64,000 nt of DNA from Bdellovibrio sp. UBA4095 (GTDB lineage Bacteria > Bdellovibrionota > Bdellovibrionia > Bdellovibrionales > Bdellovibrionaceae): the NCBI GenBank assembly GCA_002381805.1, contig DFXZ01000002.1:1-64000 (forward strand). Direction: 5' to 3'. A model generated the notes under the pieces. It was not told where the DNA came from, did not search any database, and was given only the letters and a program-made list of their open reading frames with translations. Numbering within the stretch: position 1 is the first letter of the stretch; each line of letters begins with the position of its first letter. Shown piece by piece: positions 17,583 through 25,086 of the stretch. A program made the translations under genes and the position numbers.

Positions 17583-18013
17583 GCATACAAGAAAAACAAA
17601 GTCGCATCATCGCAGAGTTCACTCAAAGTCCGCATTGGGAAGATCGCTATAAAAAGATCATTCAGATGGGAAAAAACCTTCCGGAGATGCCTGCTGAATT
17701 AAAAACCGATGATAACATCGTCAAAGGTTGCCAGTCTCAAGTCTGGTTGCATGCAAAGCTCAATGATCAGGGAAAAATTATTCTTACTGGTGATAGCGAT
17801 GCGCTCATCGTAAAAGGTTTGGTAGCGCTTTTGTTGGACGTTTACTCAGAAGCCGCTCCTAGTGAGGTTTTGCAGACGCCGCCTGATTTTTTGAAGGCCT
17901 TGGGTTTTGAAGGAAATCTTTCTCCTAGTCGTGCAAACGGACTTCATTCGATGCTTAAGCAGATCAAAATGTATGCAACGGCATTCGATTATCTTTTGAA
18001 AACAAAAAAATAA
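17579..18013 (+). CDS. sufE: SufE-family cysteine desulfurase activator
   Basis: Sulphur-acceptor protein that takes persulphide from a SufS-type cysteine desulfurase and passes it to Fe-S cluster assembly. The 144 residues match SufE, and Cys51 in KGCQSQVW is the persulphide-carrying residue at the same number as in E. coli SufE. The ATG overlaps the cysteine-rich gene by 4 bases (ATGA). No sufS, sufB or sufC lies in the window, so this copy is separated from the main assembly genes or serves a CsdE-like role. Confidence 0.92.
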   Translation: MSIQEKQSRIIAEFTQSPHWEDRYKKIIQMGKNLPEMPAELKTDDNIVKGCQSQVWLHAKLNDQGKIILTGDSDALIVKGLVALLLDVYSEAAPSEVLQTPPDFLKALGFEGNLSPSRANGLHSMLKQIKMYATAFDYLLKTKK

Positions 18014-18087
18014 GTTTGTTTTTCTCTGTGAAATTCTGGAAACTTTTTCTATAGGGGCATTCATGATGAAGGCTCAGAGGGGAACCA

Positions 18088-18948
18088 GTGAAAAGGAATT
18101 TCATCACGGCCATCAGCGTCGCTGTTTCTGCGACACTTTCAGTAGGTTTTGTTAACATCACTCCAACCGTTATCTACGGTGACGACAATCGCAAAGAAGT
18201 TTATGAAGTAGAAAGCGCCGCAGTTCGCGATAATGCGGATTCTACGGTCGCTATGATCAACATTAGAAATTTGGTCGATGATGGCTCAGGCTATACCAAG
18301 ATCAATGCTAAGACTTTCGGCGAAGCCATGAATCTTTGTTCTTCAGAGCCTTATTTTGACCAGCCTTCAGCTGCAAGTTGTTCGGGTTCGTTGGTGGGAC
18401 CTGATTTAATAGCGACAGCGGGTCACTGTATCAGTAGCGCCAGTTGTTCGCGAAATGCCTTCGTCTTTGGCTATAATATGATCGGTGCTGGTTTGATGCC
18501 TCAGGGGGTTCCTTCTGAAGAGGTCTATCGTTGCCAAGAGATTGTGGCTCATGAATACACAAGCGGTCAGGATTATGCTCTGGTTCGAGTGGATCGTGTT
18601 GTTCGGGGTCATAGAATCTTGTCTCTTCAAAGAACACCGGCTCGCCCCGGAGATCAGCTCTATGTGATTGGTCATCCAGCCGGACTACCGACGAAAGTGG
18701 CGGATGGAGCGCAAGTGCGTAGTCAGCACGGCTCTTATTTTAAAGCCAATTTGGATACTTATGGTGGTAATTCCGGGTCCGCTGTTTTCAATGCGGCTAC
18801 TCACGAAGTCGTGGGTATTCTGGTTCGTGGTGCTCAAGATTACATCCGTGATAGCGAAAAGCAATGCACAGTCAGCAATCGTTGCTCAGAAACGGGTTGC
18901 CGCGGGGAAGATGTCACGAATATTTCGTACATTGTGAAGGCTCTTTAG
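18088..18948 (+). CDS. secreted trypsin-like serine protease
   Basis: Chymotrypsin-fold (S1) endopeptidase of 286 residues, probably exported. The N-terminal 20 residues are a signal peptide (KRNFITAISVAVSATLSVGF). The triad is visible: His113 in TAGHC, Asp162 in QDYALVRVD and Ser229 in GGNSGSAVF. Several cysteine pairs, including the one beside the catalytic His, indicate disulphides. The start is GTG at 18088 after GAGGGG. Such proteases are abundant in predatory bacteria and may act on prey proteins, although no substrate can be read here. A strong terminator follows. Confidence 0.9.
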   Translation: MKRNFITAISVAVSATLSVGFVNITPTVIYGDDNRKEVYEVESAAVRDNADSTVAMINIRNLVDDGSGYTKINAKTFGEAMNLCSSEPYFDQPSAASCSGSLVGPDLIATAGHCISSASCSRNAFVFGYNMIGAGLMPQGVPSEEVYRCQEIVAHEYTSGQDYALVRVDRVVRGHRILSLQRTPARPGDQLYVIGHPAGLPTKVADGAQVRSQHGSYFKANLDTYGGNSGSAVFNAATHEVVGILVRGAQDYIRDSEKQCTVSNRCSETGCRGEDVTNISYIVKAL

Positions 18949-18962
18949 TTGAGTAAATTCCG

Positions 18963-18997
18963 AAAAAAAAGGGAGATCAAGTGTCTCCCTTTTTTTA
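18963..18997. terminator. bidirectional intrinsic terminator
   Basis: GGGAGA (18971-18976) pairs with TCTCCC (18984-18989), loop TCAAGTG, with A8 before and T7 after. It separates the protease gene from the convergent yebC gene and works on both strands. Confidence 0.88.
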
Positions 18998-19023
18998 TTT
19001 TTGCAGAATATTATTATGTTATC

Positions 19024-19725
19024 CTAGACTGTTGCGTGCACTCGGTGCGTATCGTCCATGTCATCTAGGAAGTTCAAGAATTCCTCGACCTCTTTGCGTT
19101 GGTCATCATTCAGTTCCGTGATGTTTTTCGCCTTATAAGAAAGCTCCACCTTGGAACATTTCCAACCACGAGATGTCAGAGCATCACGAACAGCATCCAG
19201 GTCTTCCGCGTTTGTGTAAAACTCATAGGTACCATCTTCATCAGGATAGACTTCGTTAGCTCCTGCTTCGATGGCTTCTTCTTCAGGATCGAAAGATCCT
19301 TCTTTTGTTCCTTCAATAAGGCCTACACGGTCGAACATCCAAGCCACGGAGCCAGATTCGCCCATGCTGCCTTCGTGCGATTTAAAAGCATGGCGAATAT
19401 CGGGAGCCGTGCGGTGTTTATTGTCCGTTTGGCATTCGACAATCACTCCGACGCCATGGGGGCCATAACCTTCATAGGTGATCTCTTCAATGATCTTGCC
19501 ATCATCCAAAAGACCGGCGCCTTTTTTAATCGCACGCTCGATCGTATCGTTGGGACAAGAAACCTTTTTAGCAGCATCAATAGCGAGGCGGAGGCGGGAA
19601 TTAGCGTCGGGATCAGGGCCACCAGCTTTAGCCGCAACTGATATTTCGCGGGCTAGTTTGGTGAACATCAGACCTTTTTGAGAGGCCTTCTCCATTTTTC
19701 CGGCTGTTTTCCATGATTTTCCCAT
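19024..19725 (-). CDS. yebC: YebC/PmpR family regulator (TACO1-like)
   Basis: YebC-family protein of 233 residues, known both as a DNA-binding regulator and, for some members, as a factor that helps ribosomes through proline-rich stretches. The N-terminal motif (about residues 10-45) with FTKLAREISVAAKAGG and PDPDANSRLRLAI is diagnostic, followed by YEGYGPHGVGVIVE and ESGSVAWMF. The start MGKSWKTA is slightly shorter than the common MAGHSKW form. It is a single gene with its own terminator on the far side. ruvC, a frequent neighbour, is not present here. Confidence 0.93.
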   Translation of the reverse strand: MGKSWKTAGKMEKASQKGLMFTKLAREISVAAKAGGPDPDANSRLRLAIDAAKKVSCPNDTIERAIKKGAGLLDDGKIIEEITYEGYGPHGVGVIVECQTDNKHRTAPDIRHAFKSHEGSMGESGSVAWMFDRVGLIEGTKEGSFDPEEEAIEAGANEVYPDEDGTYEFYTNAEDLDAVRDALTSRGWKCSKVELSYKAKNITELNDDQRKEVEEFLNFLDDMDDTHRVHATV

Positions 19726-19831
19726 GGAACTATAAAAGCATGATTTTATTAAGGTTGTCTAGAGAATGGCGCGGTGGTGCATAGCTTCAAGGGAATGGAT
19801 TCAAACGCGAATCTGGGTTAAGAAAGGTCCC

Positions 19832-20614
19832 ATGTATTCATTTGAAATTCCTAGTATTTGGGAAAAAATTGACCGCGTTCAGCACTCCTGCGAAGAAGCT
19901 CTGAAACTTCAGTCCCCCGGTCTAGCACCGGCGGAGCCTGCCCGCGATGTGTTGATTTTGCACCCCAAACAGCATCCTCCTAAAAAAGGTTTTTCGACTC
20001 TTGAGGGGCAAGCTCGCATGCTCCATGACTTAGCCAGTATCGAACTGCAAGCCATGGAACTCGGAGTGCGAACTTTGGTGGAGTATCCGGAAGCTCCCCA
20101 GGGGTTCCGTGAGGAGTTGCTAGCAGTCACACTTTCTGAAGCAGAACATCTGCGAATGTGTTTGGAGGCAATTGAAGAGATGGGATTTAAATGGGGGGAT
20201 TGGCCGGTGCACGTGGCTCTGTGGAGAGCCGTCGATGCTTCTGACAGTCTCTTGGATCGAATCCTTATCGTTCATCGTTATCTTGAGGGGAGCGGCTTGG
20301 ATGCGGGAGACACTTTGATCCGTCGCTTAGAAGGCACTTCGGGCAAGTCGAGCATTCAAAAAATTGTGAAGCAAATAAACTTCGAAGAGATCGGTCATGT
20401 TGACTTTGGATCACGATGGTACCGCAAAATTTGCAAGGCAGAAAAAATTGATGCAGGAGTTGATTTCCCAGAGCGCATGAACTCCCTAAGACAGCGCTTG
20501 CCTAAGAGAGTCGAGCCTATTAATCGTGATCTCCGGCAGAAAGCCGGTTTTACAGAAGATGAGATTCGTTTTTACGAAAATCTTCGTTTGGATTTTTTGA
20601 ACCTCCGGAGCTAG
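19832..20614 (+). CDS. DUF455 family ferritin-like protein
   Basis: Ferritin-like four-helix-bundle protein (DUF455), 260 residues, with the carboxylate/histidine helices expected for a di-iron site: ASIELQAMEL near 70, SEAEHLRMCLE near 105, and NFEEIGHVDFG near 190. The family is related to MiaE-like tRNA hydroxylases, but its substrate is unknown. The ATG at 19832 is preceded by AAGAAAGG; the upstream 22 codons of open frame lack a ribosome-binding site. It converges with the pseudouridine synthase gene, and the two stop regions overlap by 4 bases. Confidence 0.85.
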   Translation: MYSFEIPSIWEKIDRVQHSCEEALKLQSPGLAPAEPARDVLILHPKQHPPKKGFSTLEGQARMLHDLASIELQAMELGVRTLVEYPEAPQGFREELLAVTLSEAEHLRMCLEAIEEMGFKWGDWPVHVALWRAVDASDSLLDRILIVHRYLEGSGLDAGDTLIRRLEGTSGKSSIQKIVKQINFEEIGHVDFGSRWYRKICKAEKIDAGVDFPERMNSLRQRLPKRVEPINRDLRQKAGFTEDEIRFYENLRLDFLNLRS

Positions 20615-21345
20615 TCAAGAGATTCATCGGCCTCTAGGAAACGCCATTGACCTTCTGGCAATTTACCAAGCCGGATATTCCCCAGACGAACGCGCTTCAG
20701 TCCTGTAACCTTAAGTCCAACCATTTCGCACATGCGGCGAATCTGTCGTTTCTTGCCTTCTTTAAGGATAAAGCGGAGCTGGTCCTCATTGATCCATTCG
20801 ACTTTTGCTGGCTTCAGTGCCTTGCCATCAAGAGACAAACCATGATTTAGAAGTTTCAATTGGTCCGGGGGAAGTTTCCCCTCGACTCGAACGATGTATT
20901 CTTTTTCGATTTTAGAATCTTCGCCTATAACTTTTTTAGCAATACGTCCGTCTTGGGTAAAGAGAAGCAACCCTTGAGAATCAATATCCAAACGACCTGC
21001 AACGGCTAAACCCTTCATTTGGTCTGGACCGAGCTTTTGTTTCGATACGCCAAACTGATTGGCGGGAGTGATGAGGCGAATGGCAGGAGTGTATTGCGGC
21101 TCAGGTTGAGAGGAAACATAGCCAATAGGTTTGTTCAATATAATGGTAGCCAAGGATTTCTGTTGTTTTAGGGCTTGCGCTTCCAAAGTGATCTTTACAT
21201 TCGGATCAACCTTGGTACCCAGTTGGTCAATGATAACTCCATCAACCATAACTAAACCCTTCTCAATGTAAGCATCGGCCTCTCTGCGCGAGCAAATACC
21301 TCTTTCCGCCATCAATTTCGAAAGTCTGACTTTTTCTTCACTCAT
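20611..21345 (-). CDS. pseudouridine synthase, RsuA/RluB family
   Basis: rRNA pseudouridine synthase of 244 residues. The N-terminal S4 RNA-binding domain (VRLSKLMAERGICSRREA) is followed by the catalytic domain with the RLD motif in AGRLDIDSQGLLLFT, where the Asp attacks the uridine. The closest roles are RluB (23S U2605) or RluF/RsuA; the exact site cannot be told from sequence alone. The ATG at 21345 has GGAG upstream and overlaps the stop of the queD-like gene (ATGA). It is the last gene of an SDR-QueD-RluB operon. Confidence 0.88.
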   Translation of the reverse strand: MSEEKVRLSKLMAERGICSRREADAYIEKGLVMVDGVIIDQLGTKVDPNVKITLEAQALKQQKSLATIILNKPIGYVSSQPEPQYTPAIRLITPANQFGVSKQKLGPDQMKGLAVAGRLDIDSQGLLLFTQDGRIAKKVIGEDSKIEKEYIVRVEGKLPPDQLKLLNHGLSLDGKALKPAKVEWINEDQLRFILKEGKKRQIRRMCEMVGLKVTGLKRVRLGNIRLGKLPEGQWRFLEADESLD

Positions 21346-21731
21346 AGGCGGATCTCCGTCCACAAATTGTCCATTTCATAAACTCTGATGCAGGCTATCT
21401 TATCCTTGCCGGCTGCAGCTTTCAATTTATCTAAGAAGTAGAGAGCAATATTTTCAGTGGTAGGGATCTTTGACTTAAATTCGGGAATTACGTGATTTAG
21501 ATGCTCGTGATCCAGCGGAGTTGTTAGTTCAGAAAGTAATTTTTGATAAGTCTGCCTGTTAAGGTTAAGAGTCGATGAGGATACGTGAAAGCCAACTTCG
21601 AGCGTATAATTATGACCATGGCCGTGTTCCGTAAAGCAACGTCCAAAGACCTCGCGATTTCTTTCTGCGCTCCAGGCGGGTTGAAAGTAAAAATGTGCCG
21701 AACTGAAAGTGCTTTTTAGCGTCAAAATCAT
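21342..21731 (-). CDS. 6-pyruvoyltetrahydropterin synthase/QueD family protein
   Basis: Zinc enzyme of the PTPS/QueD family, 129 residues, which converts dihydroneopterin triphosphate to 6-pyruvoyl- or 6-carboxy-tetrahydropterin. Zinc histidines appear in SSAHF and HGHGHNY; the catalytic Cys lies in GRCFTEHGHGHN; LDHEHLN and YEMDNLW (Glu for pterin binding) complete the set. It overlaps both neighbours by 4 bases. QueD leads to queuosine, but no other que gene is in the window. The upstream SDR gene raises the alternative of tetrahydrobiopterin-type chemistry. Confidence 0.88.
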   Translation of the reverse strand: MILTLKSTFSSAHFYFQPAWSAERNREVFGRCFTEHGHGHNYTLEVGFHVSSSTLNLNRQTYQKLLSELTTPLDHEHLNHVIPEFKSKIPTTENIALYFLDKLKAAAGKDKIACIRVYEMDNLWTEIRL

Positions 21732-22474
21732 GCGAGATTGATTCCACCATCTACAGAAAGAACGGCTCCCGTTGTCCAGCTGGAAAGGTCGGATCCCAAA
21801 AAGAACGCCGCTTTAGCAATTTCCTCTGCTGTTCCAATTCTTCCTAGTGGTTGAAGGCTCTTCATGCCTTCCAAAGCCTGGTTTTTTTCGGTAGCCGGTA
21901 AGCCATGAAAACTGTGTATAGGTGTATCGACTATTCCTGGGCAAATGCAGTTTACGCGAATATTGGATGGACCTAACTCTAAAGCCAGACTTTGAGTCCA
22001 ATTTATTAGGGCAGCTTTAGTTGCGGAGTAGGCTGCTGTTGTCGCTGTGGGTTTAAGACCCAGAGTCGAAGAAATGTTAACAATGCTTCCATGCCCATGT
22101 TTGCGGAGATAGGGCAAGACCTGCCTTACGATGCGAACTGGTGCCAACATGTTTACTTCGAACTGTTTAAGCCACAATTCATCACTCCCGTTTTCCGTCG
22201 AGTGTTGAGCGTAAATGCCGGCATTATTAACTAAGACTTCGATCGCATAGATTTTCGACTGGAGCATTTCGTCCAAACGTTTGCTCAGGGCAGTCGTATC
22301 GGTGAGATCGCAGGATAGCAGGCTGGCGCCAGCTCGACACTTTAGAGCGACTTCTTGCAGTCGCTCTTTGTCTCGTCCCATAAGAAAGACAAAGTAGCCA
22401 TTTCTTGCGAATTCAATTGCGGTTGCCGCGCCGATGCCACTACTAGCGCCTGTAATTAGAGCAGCTTTTTTCAA
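21728..22474 (-). CDS. short-chain dehydrogenase/reductase
   Basis: Classical SDR of 248 residues. TGASSGIG at the N-terminus binds NAD(P), NNAG follows at about 85, and Ser...YSATK gives the catalytic Ser-Tyr-Lys; the C-terminus VDGGI is typical. The start is TTG at 22474, with GAGAGG seven bases upstream, rather than the frame opening 13 codons earlier. It overlaps the QueD-like gene by 4 bases, so the reductase may act on a pterin (sepiapterin-reductase-like). A 3-oxoacyl-ACP reductase-like or sugar substrate cannot be excluded. Confidence 0.9.
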   Translation of the reverse strand: MKKAALITGASSGIGAATAIEFARNGYFVFLMGRDKERLQEVALKCRAGASLLSCDLTDTTALSKRLDEMLQSKIYAIEVLVNNAGIYAQHSTENGSDELWLKQFEVNMLAPVRIVRQVLPYLRKHGHGSIVNISSTLGLKPTATTAAYSATKAALINWTQSLALELGPSNIRVNCICPGIVDTPIHSFHGLPATEKNQALEGMKSLQPLGRIGTAEEIAKAAFFLGSDLSSWTTGAVLSVDGGINLA

Positions 22475-22736
22475 GATGGTCCTCTCTTGTTTGAACTGGA
22501 CTAATGGTATCAAAAGAGAACACCGAAGAGAAGTTCATGTCCTTGCGCGAAGCGTTCACAATTGGAACAAAATACTTTCTCTTTGGCCTCGTCGTCTTTT
22601 TGGTCTTCGGAGCGTCATTGTGAGAATCTCTGACCATTCTATTAACACTGATCAATCTATGGTTAGTCAGGTCAGCTTAGAATGTTTATAAGCTGGTCTC
22701 TGTTTTGCTGGATACAATAACTAGGGGGATTCGACT

Positions 22737-23420
22737 ATGTCACTAAGAACAGGTTTTGGACTTATTGTTTTATCGTTGGTGTTGGTGTTTGGGTTTCAGA
22801 ACTGTACGAAGGCAAAGTTTGCAGAGGCTGAATCATTCGGTAAGTTAAGCTCTGAAGAAGTCTTAACAGAAGAGGTTGTTGACCCGGTCGAGGTTGTCGA
22901 TATTGAAGACGACGCTGAAGAGTCTGAAATCGTAGTCGATAAAGACTCTATTAAGTGTGTGACTAGCTTGGAAAACCAAGATCTTCCGCTTCAGTTGGCT
23001 GGTGATGCACAAGACCTAGTGGTAAAAGACGAGCGTGGTAATAAGAAGTATTTGGACATCAAAGACTTGGTTCTTGATGCTGTAAACGGGAACATTCAAG
23101 TTCGAGCTGACAAAGTTGATATCGCGAAAGCTGGCGGCAATATTCGTGTAAAAGCGAACTCTGTTGAGAGTGTCGTTGAGTCTCACGGAAATATCTGCTT
23201 GGCAGCCTTAAAGGTTGGAAAAGTTGCGAAGGTAAATGGAAATCTGCGAATTACTGCAGAGGAAGTCGAAGAGATTTCTGACTTTAAAGGAAATCTGCGT
23301 ATCCACGGTGCGACGGTAAAACTGCTTTCTGGAATTAAGAGTGGTAACATTTGCCTTCATGGCGGTGCCAAGATTCTTGCTGTAAGCAATGTCGCGGTAA
23401 GAATCCATAACTGTGACTAA
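22737..23420 (+). CDS. lipoprotein with beta-solenoid-like GN repeats
   Basis: A 227-residue lipoprotein. The lipobox VFGFQNC places the acylated cysteine at residue 23. An acidic linker (Glu/Asp/Val-rich, residues ~35-70) leads to six repeats of about 17 residues, each beginning GN(I/L): GNIQVRAD, GNIRVKAN, GNICLAAL, GNLRITAE, GNLRIHGA, GNICLHGG. This spacing predicts a small right-handed beta-solenoid like polymer- or surface-binding domains. The protein ends in Cys-Asp. The start is ATG at 22737 after GGGGG. It is monocistronic with a strong terminator. Function unknown. Confidence 0.85.
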   Translation: MSLRTGFGLIVLSLVLVFGFQNCTKAKFAEAESFGKLSSEEVLTEEVVDPVEVVDIEDDAEESEIVVDKDSIKCVTSLENQDLPLQLAGDAQDLVVKDERGNKKYLDIKDLVLDAVNGNIQVRADKVDIAKAGGNIRVKANSVESVVESHGNICLAALKVGKVAKVNGNLRITAEEVEEISDFKGNLRIHGATVKLLSGIKSGNICLHGGAKILAVSNVAVRIHNCD

Positions 23421-23442
23421 TCTTTAAGTTCGATTTAAGAAT

Positions 23443-23475
23443 AAAAAAAAGGTCTCTGAAAAGAGACCTTTTTTT
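23443..23475. terminator. bidirectional intrinsic terminator
   Basis: AGGTCTCT (23450-23457) pairs with AGAGACCT (23462-23469), loop GAAA, preceded by A8 and followed by T7. It serves the lipoprotein gene and the convergent small zinc-binding gene. Confidence 0.9.
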
Positions 23476-23501
23476 ATTGCTATATTAGAACTAAAAAACA
23501 A

Positions 23502-23720
23502 TTAACCGGCTTTTCTGGCGACGTAATGATAGTGTTTTTTATCGAAGTCAGGAGCTTTCATCCCTTCTTTCGTGATCAATCCGGCTTTGAACCAATCGAA
23601 GTGCTCAGCGCAGAAGTTGGCCTTCTCGGATTTTTTCTTGCAGCCCTCTGCGCAGCAACGTGCGCTTTCAAGAGATACAACGTTATTGGGAATTTGTTTT
23701 TCGAATTTTTTGTCAGCCAT
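23502..23720 (-). CDS. small Cys/His protein, possible zinc binder
   Basis: A 72-residue cytosolic protein. Residues 22-40 carry CCAEGC, then NFCAEHF, a Cys/His arrangement that would bind one zinc ion in a knuckle. The C-terminal half (FKAGLITKEG, DFDKKHYHYVARK) looks conserved in character but I do not know its role. The ATG at 23720 has GGAGG upstream. Similar stand-alone knuckles bind RNA or DNA or act as adaptors; nothing here decides. Confidence 0.75.
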   Translation of the reverse strand: MADKKFEKQIPNNVVSLESARCCAEGCKKKSEKANFCAEHFDWFKAGLITKEGMKAPDFDKKHYHYVARKAG

Positions 23721-23872
23721 CTGTGTGACCTCCAGTTGAAATCTTAAGCTGGTTGATTGTCTTAAGACAAAGGACTTATCGGCGACGGCAATTTGGACTT
23801 TAGATGGATAGTTTCAACAAGATAAGGTTTTAATAGAATGCTGGAATAGGTCTCAGTTTGAGACGAGATCTT

Positions 23873-25075
23873 TTATAAAAGATCGACAAATTTCCGGAAT
23901 TCAACCGGTTTGGAAAATAAGTAGCCTTGTCCCAGGTGGGCCCCGAGAGTTTCCAAGACAAGAGCTTCTTCTTTGCTTTCGATGCCTTCAGCGATGATTT
24001 CGATATCCATAGCGTGTGCTAAGTGAATGATTGCGCTGACGACGGCCTTAGATTTGGGGTCACCGAGGACCTTCATGACGAAGCTGCGATCGATCTTTAG
24101 GAAGCTGATGGGCATCTGGGTTAGATACTGCAAGCTGGAGAAGCCCGTTCCGAAGTCGTCGATTGAGATGGCATAACCTTGAGCGCGGCAAGAATTCAAA
24201 GTTTCCAGAGCAATAGCTCCGTCCATCATGATTCTTTCGGTCATCTCCAGTTTAATATTCTTGGTTTGAAGATCGTGTTTTTCGCGCAGATCTTCGAGAT
24301 TATGTACAAAATCTGAATGCGTGAACTGGCGGCCCGAGATATTTATACTCATCATAAACTCTTCTGCAATCTCGGTTTTTTTCTTCTTGCGTAGGTGTTC
24401 CTGGATGAACTTTAAATCTTTCAATGCCTGATTAATGATCCAATGGCCTATTGGGATGACCATTGAGGAGTTTTCAATAACATCAATAAAAAGATTCGGC
24501 GAGACAAGTCCGTGCTCGGGACTCTTCCATCGTAACAAAGCTTCACAGCCCGCAATCTTGCGAGTCTTCAAGTTGACGATGGGTTGGTAGTATAATTCGA
24601 ACTCTTTATTCTGGAAGGCCTGGAAAATCTGATTCTCTAGCTTCAGGTGCTCCAATGCATTTTCAGTTCCATCATCACCAGCTCCAGAGTTTTCAATTTC
24701 GATTTCGGAACGAGAAAGTTGGTGACCAATCGCAAGATTTTTACGTCGCAATCGTTTTAGCAAAACTCTCATTAGGAGCTGAACCACTTTATCAGCAGTC
24801 GAGACTCGCTCTAAAAGCTGCTGTTTGGTGACGATTGCCAGGCGAACGTCTTCGAGAGCTCTGACGGAAGCAGATCTTTTTTGGTTATCGATCAGCGACA
24901 TTTCGCCAAAAATTTCACCTTGTCCCAAAATGTTTAGCGGGATTTCCTCTTCGTCTCTAGAGATAAAGACAAGCACGCGACCTTTTTCGATGATATAGGC
25001 ACAATCGCCATCATCTCCATCATTGAAGATGATCTGATCTTTTTGTATCTCAACGCTCTGGGGTTCTAAGGTCAT
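23873..25075 (-). CDS. cNMP-binding domain plus EAL cyclic-di-GMP phosphodiesterase
   Basis: A 400-residue cytosolic protein. The N-terminal cyclic-nucleotide-binding domain (about residues 10-115) has GEIFGEMSLID and RSASVRA, the phosphate-binding cassette. A basic linker (KRLRRKN) leads to an EAL domain from about 150. The EAL domain appears active: EALLRW, NISGRQ, EMTER, DDFGTGFSS, LKIDRSF, AEGIE and GQGYLFSKP retain the metal and catalytic residues. It would hydrolyse c-di-GMP under control of a nucleotide such as cAMP or c-di-nucleotide (inferred). c-di-GMP governs predatory versus axenic growth in B. bacteriovorus. It lies 11 bases downstream of the peptide-binding protein gene and may share its transcript. 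Confidence 0.92.
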   Translation of the reverse strand: MTLEPQSVEIQKDQIIFNDGDDGDCAYIIEKGRVLVFISRDEEEIPLNILGQGEIFGEMSLIDNQKRSASVRALEDVRLAIVTKQQLLERVSTADKVVQLLMRVLLKRLRRKNLAIGHQLSRSEIEIENSGAGDDGTENALEHLKLENQIFQAFQNKEFELYYQPIVNLKTRKIAGCEALLRWKSPEHGLVSPNLFIDVIENSSMVIPIGHWIINQALKDLKFIQEHLRKKKKTEIAEEFMMSINISGRQFTHSDFVHNLEDLREKHDLQTKNIKLEMTERIMMDGAIALETLNSCRAQGYAISIDDFGTGFSSLQYLTQMPISFLKIDRSFVMKVLGDPKSKAVVSAIIHLAHAMDIEIIAEGIESKEEALVLETLGAHLGQGYLFSKPVEFRKFVDLL

Positions 25076-25086
25076 ATTTATTTATT

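Noticed and set aside
22443..22655. 70-codon minus-strand ORF overlapping the SDR start
   Set aside because: No ribosome-binding site and no family; the SDR start at 22474 explains the region.
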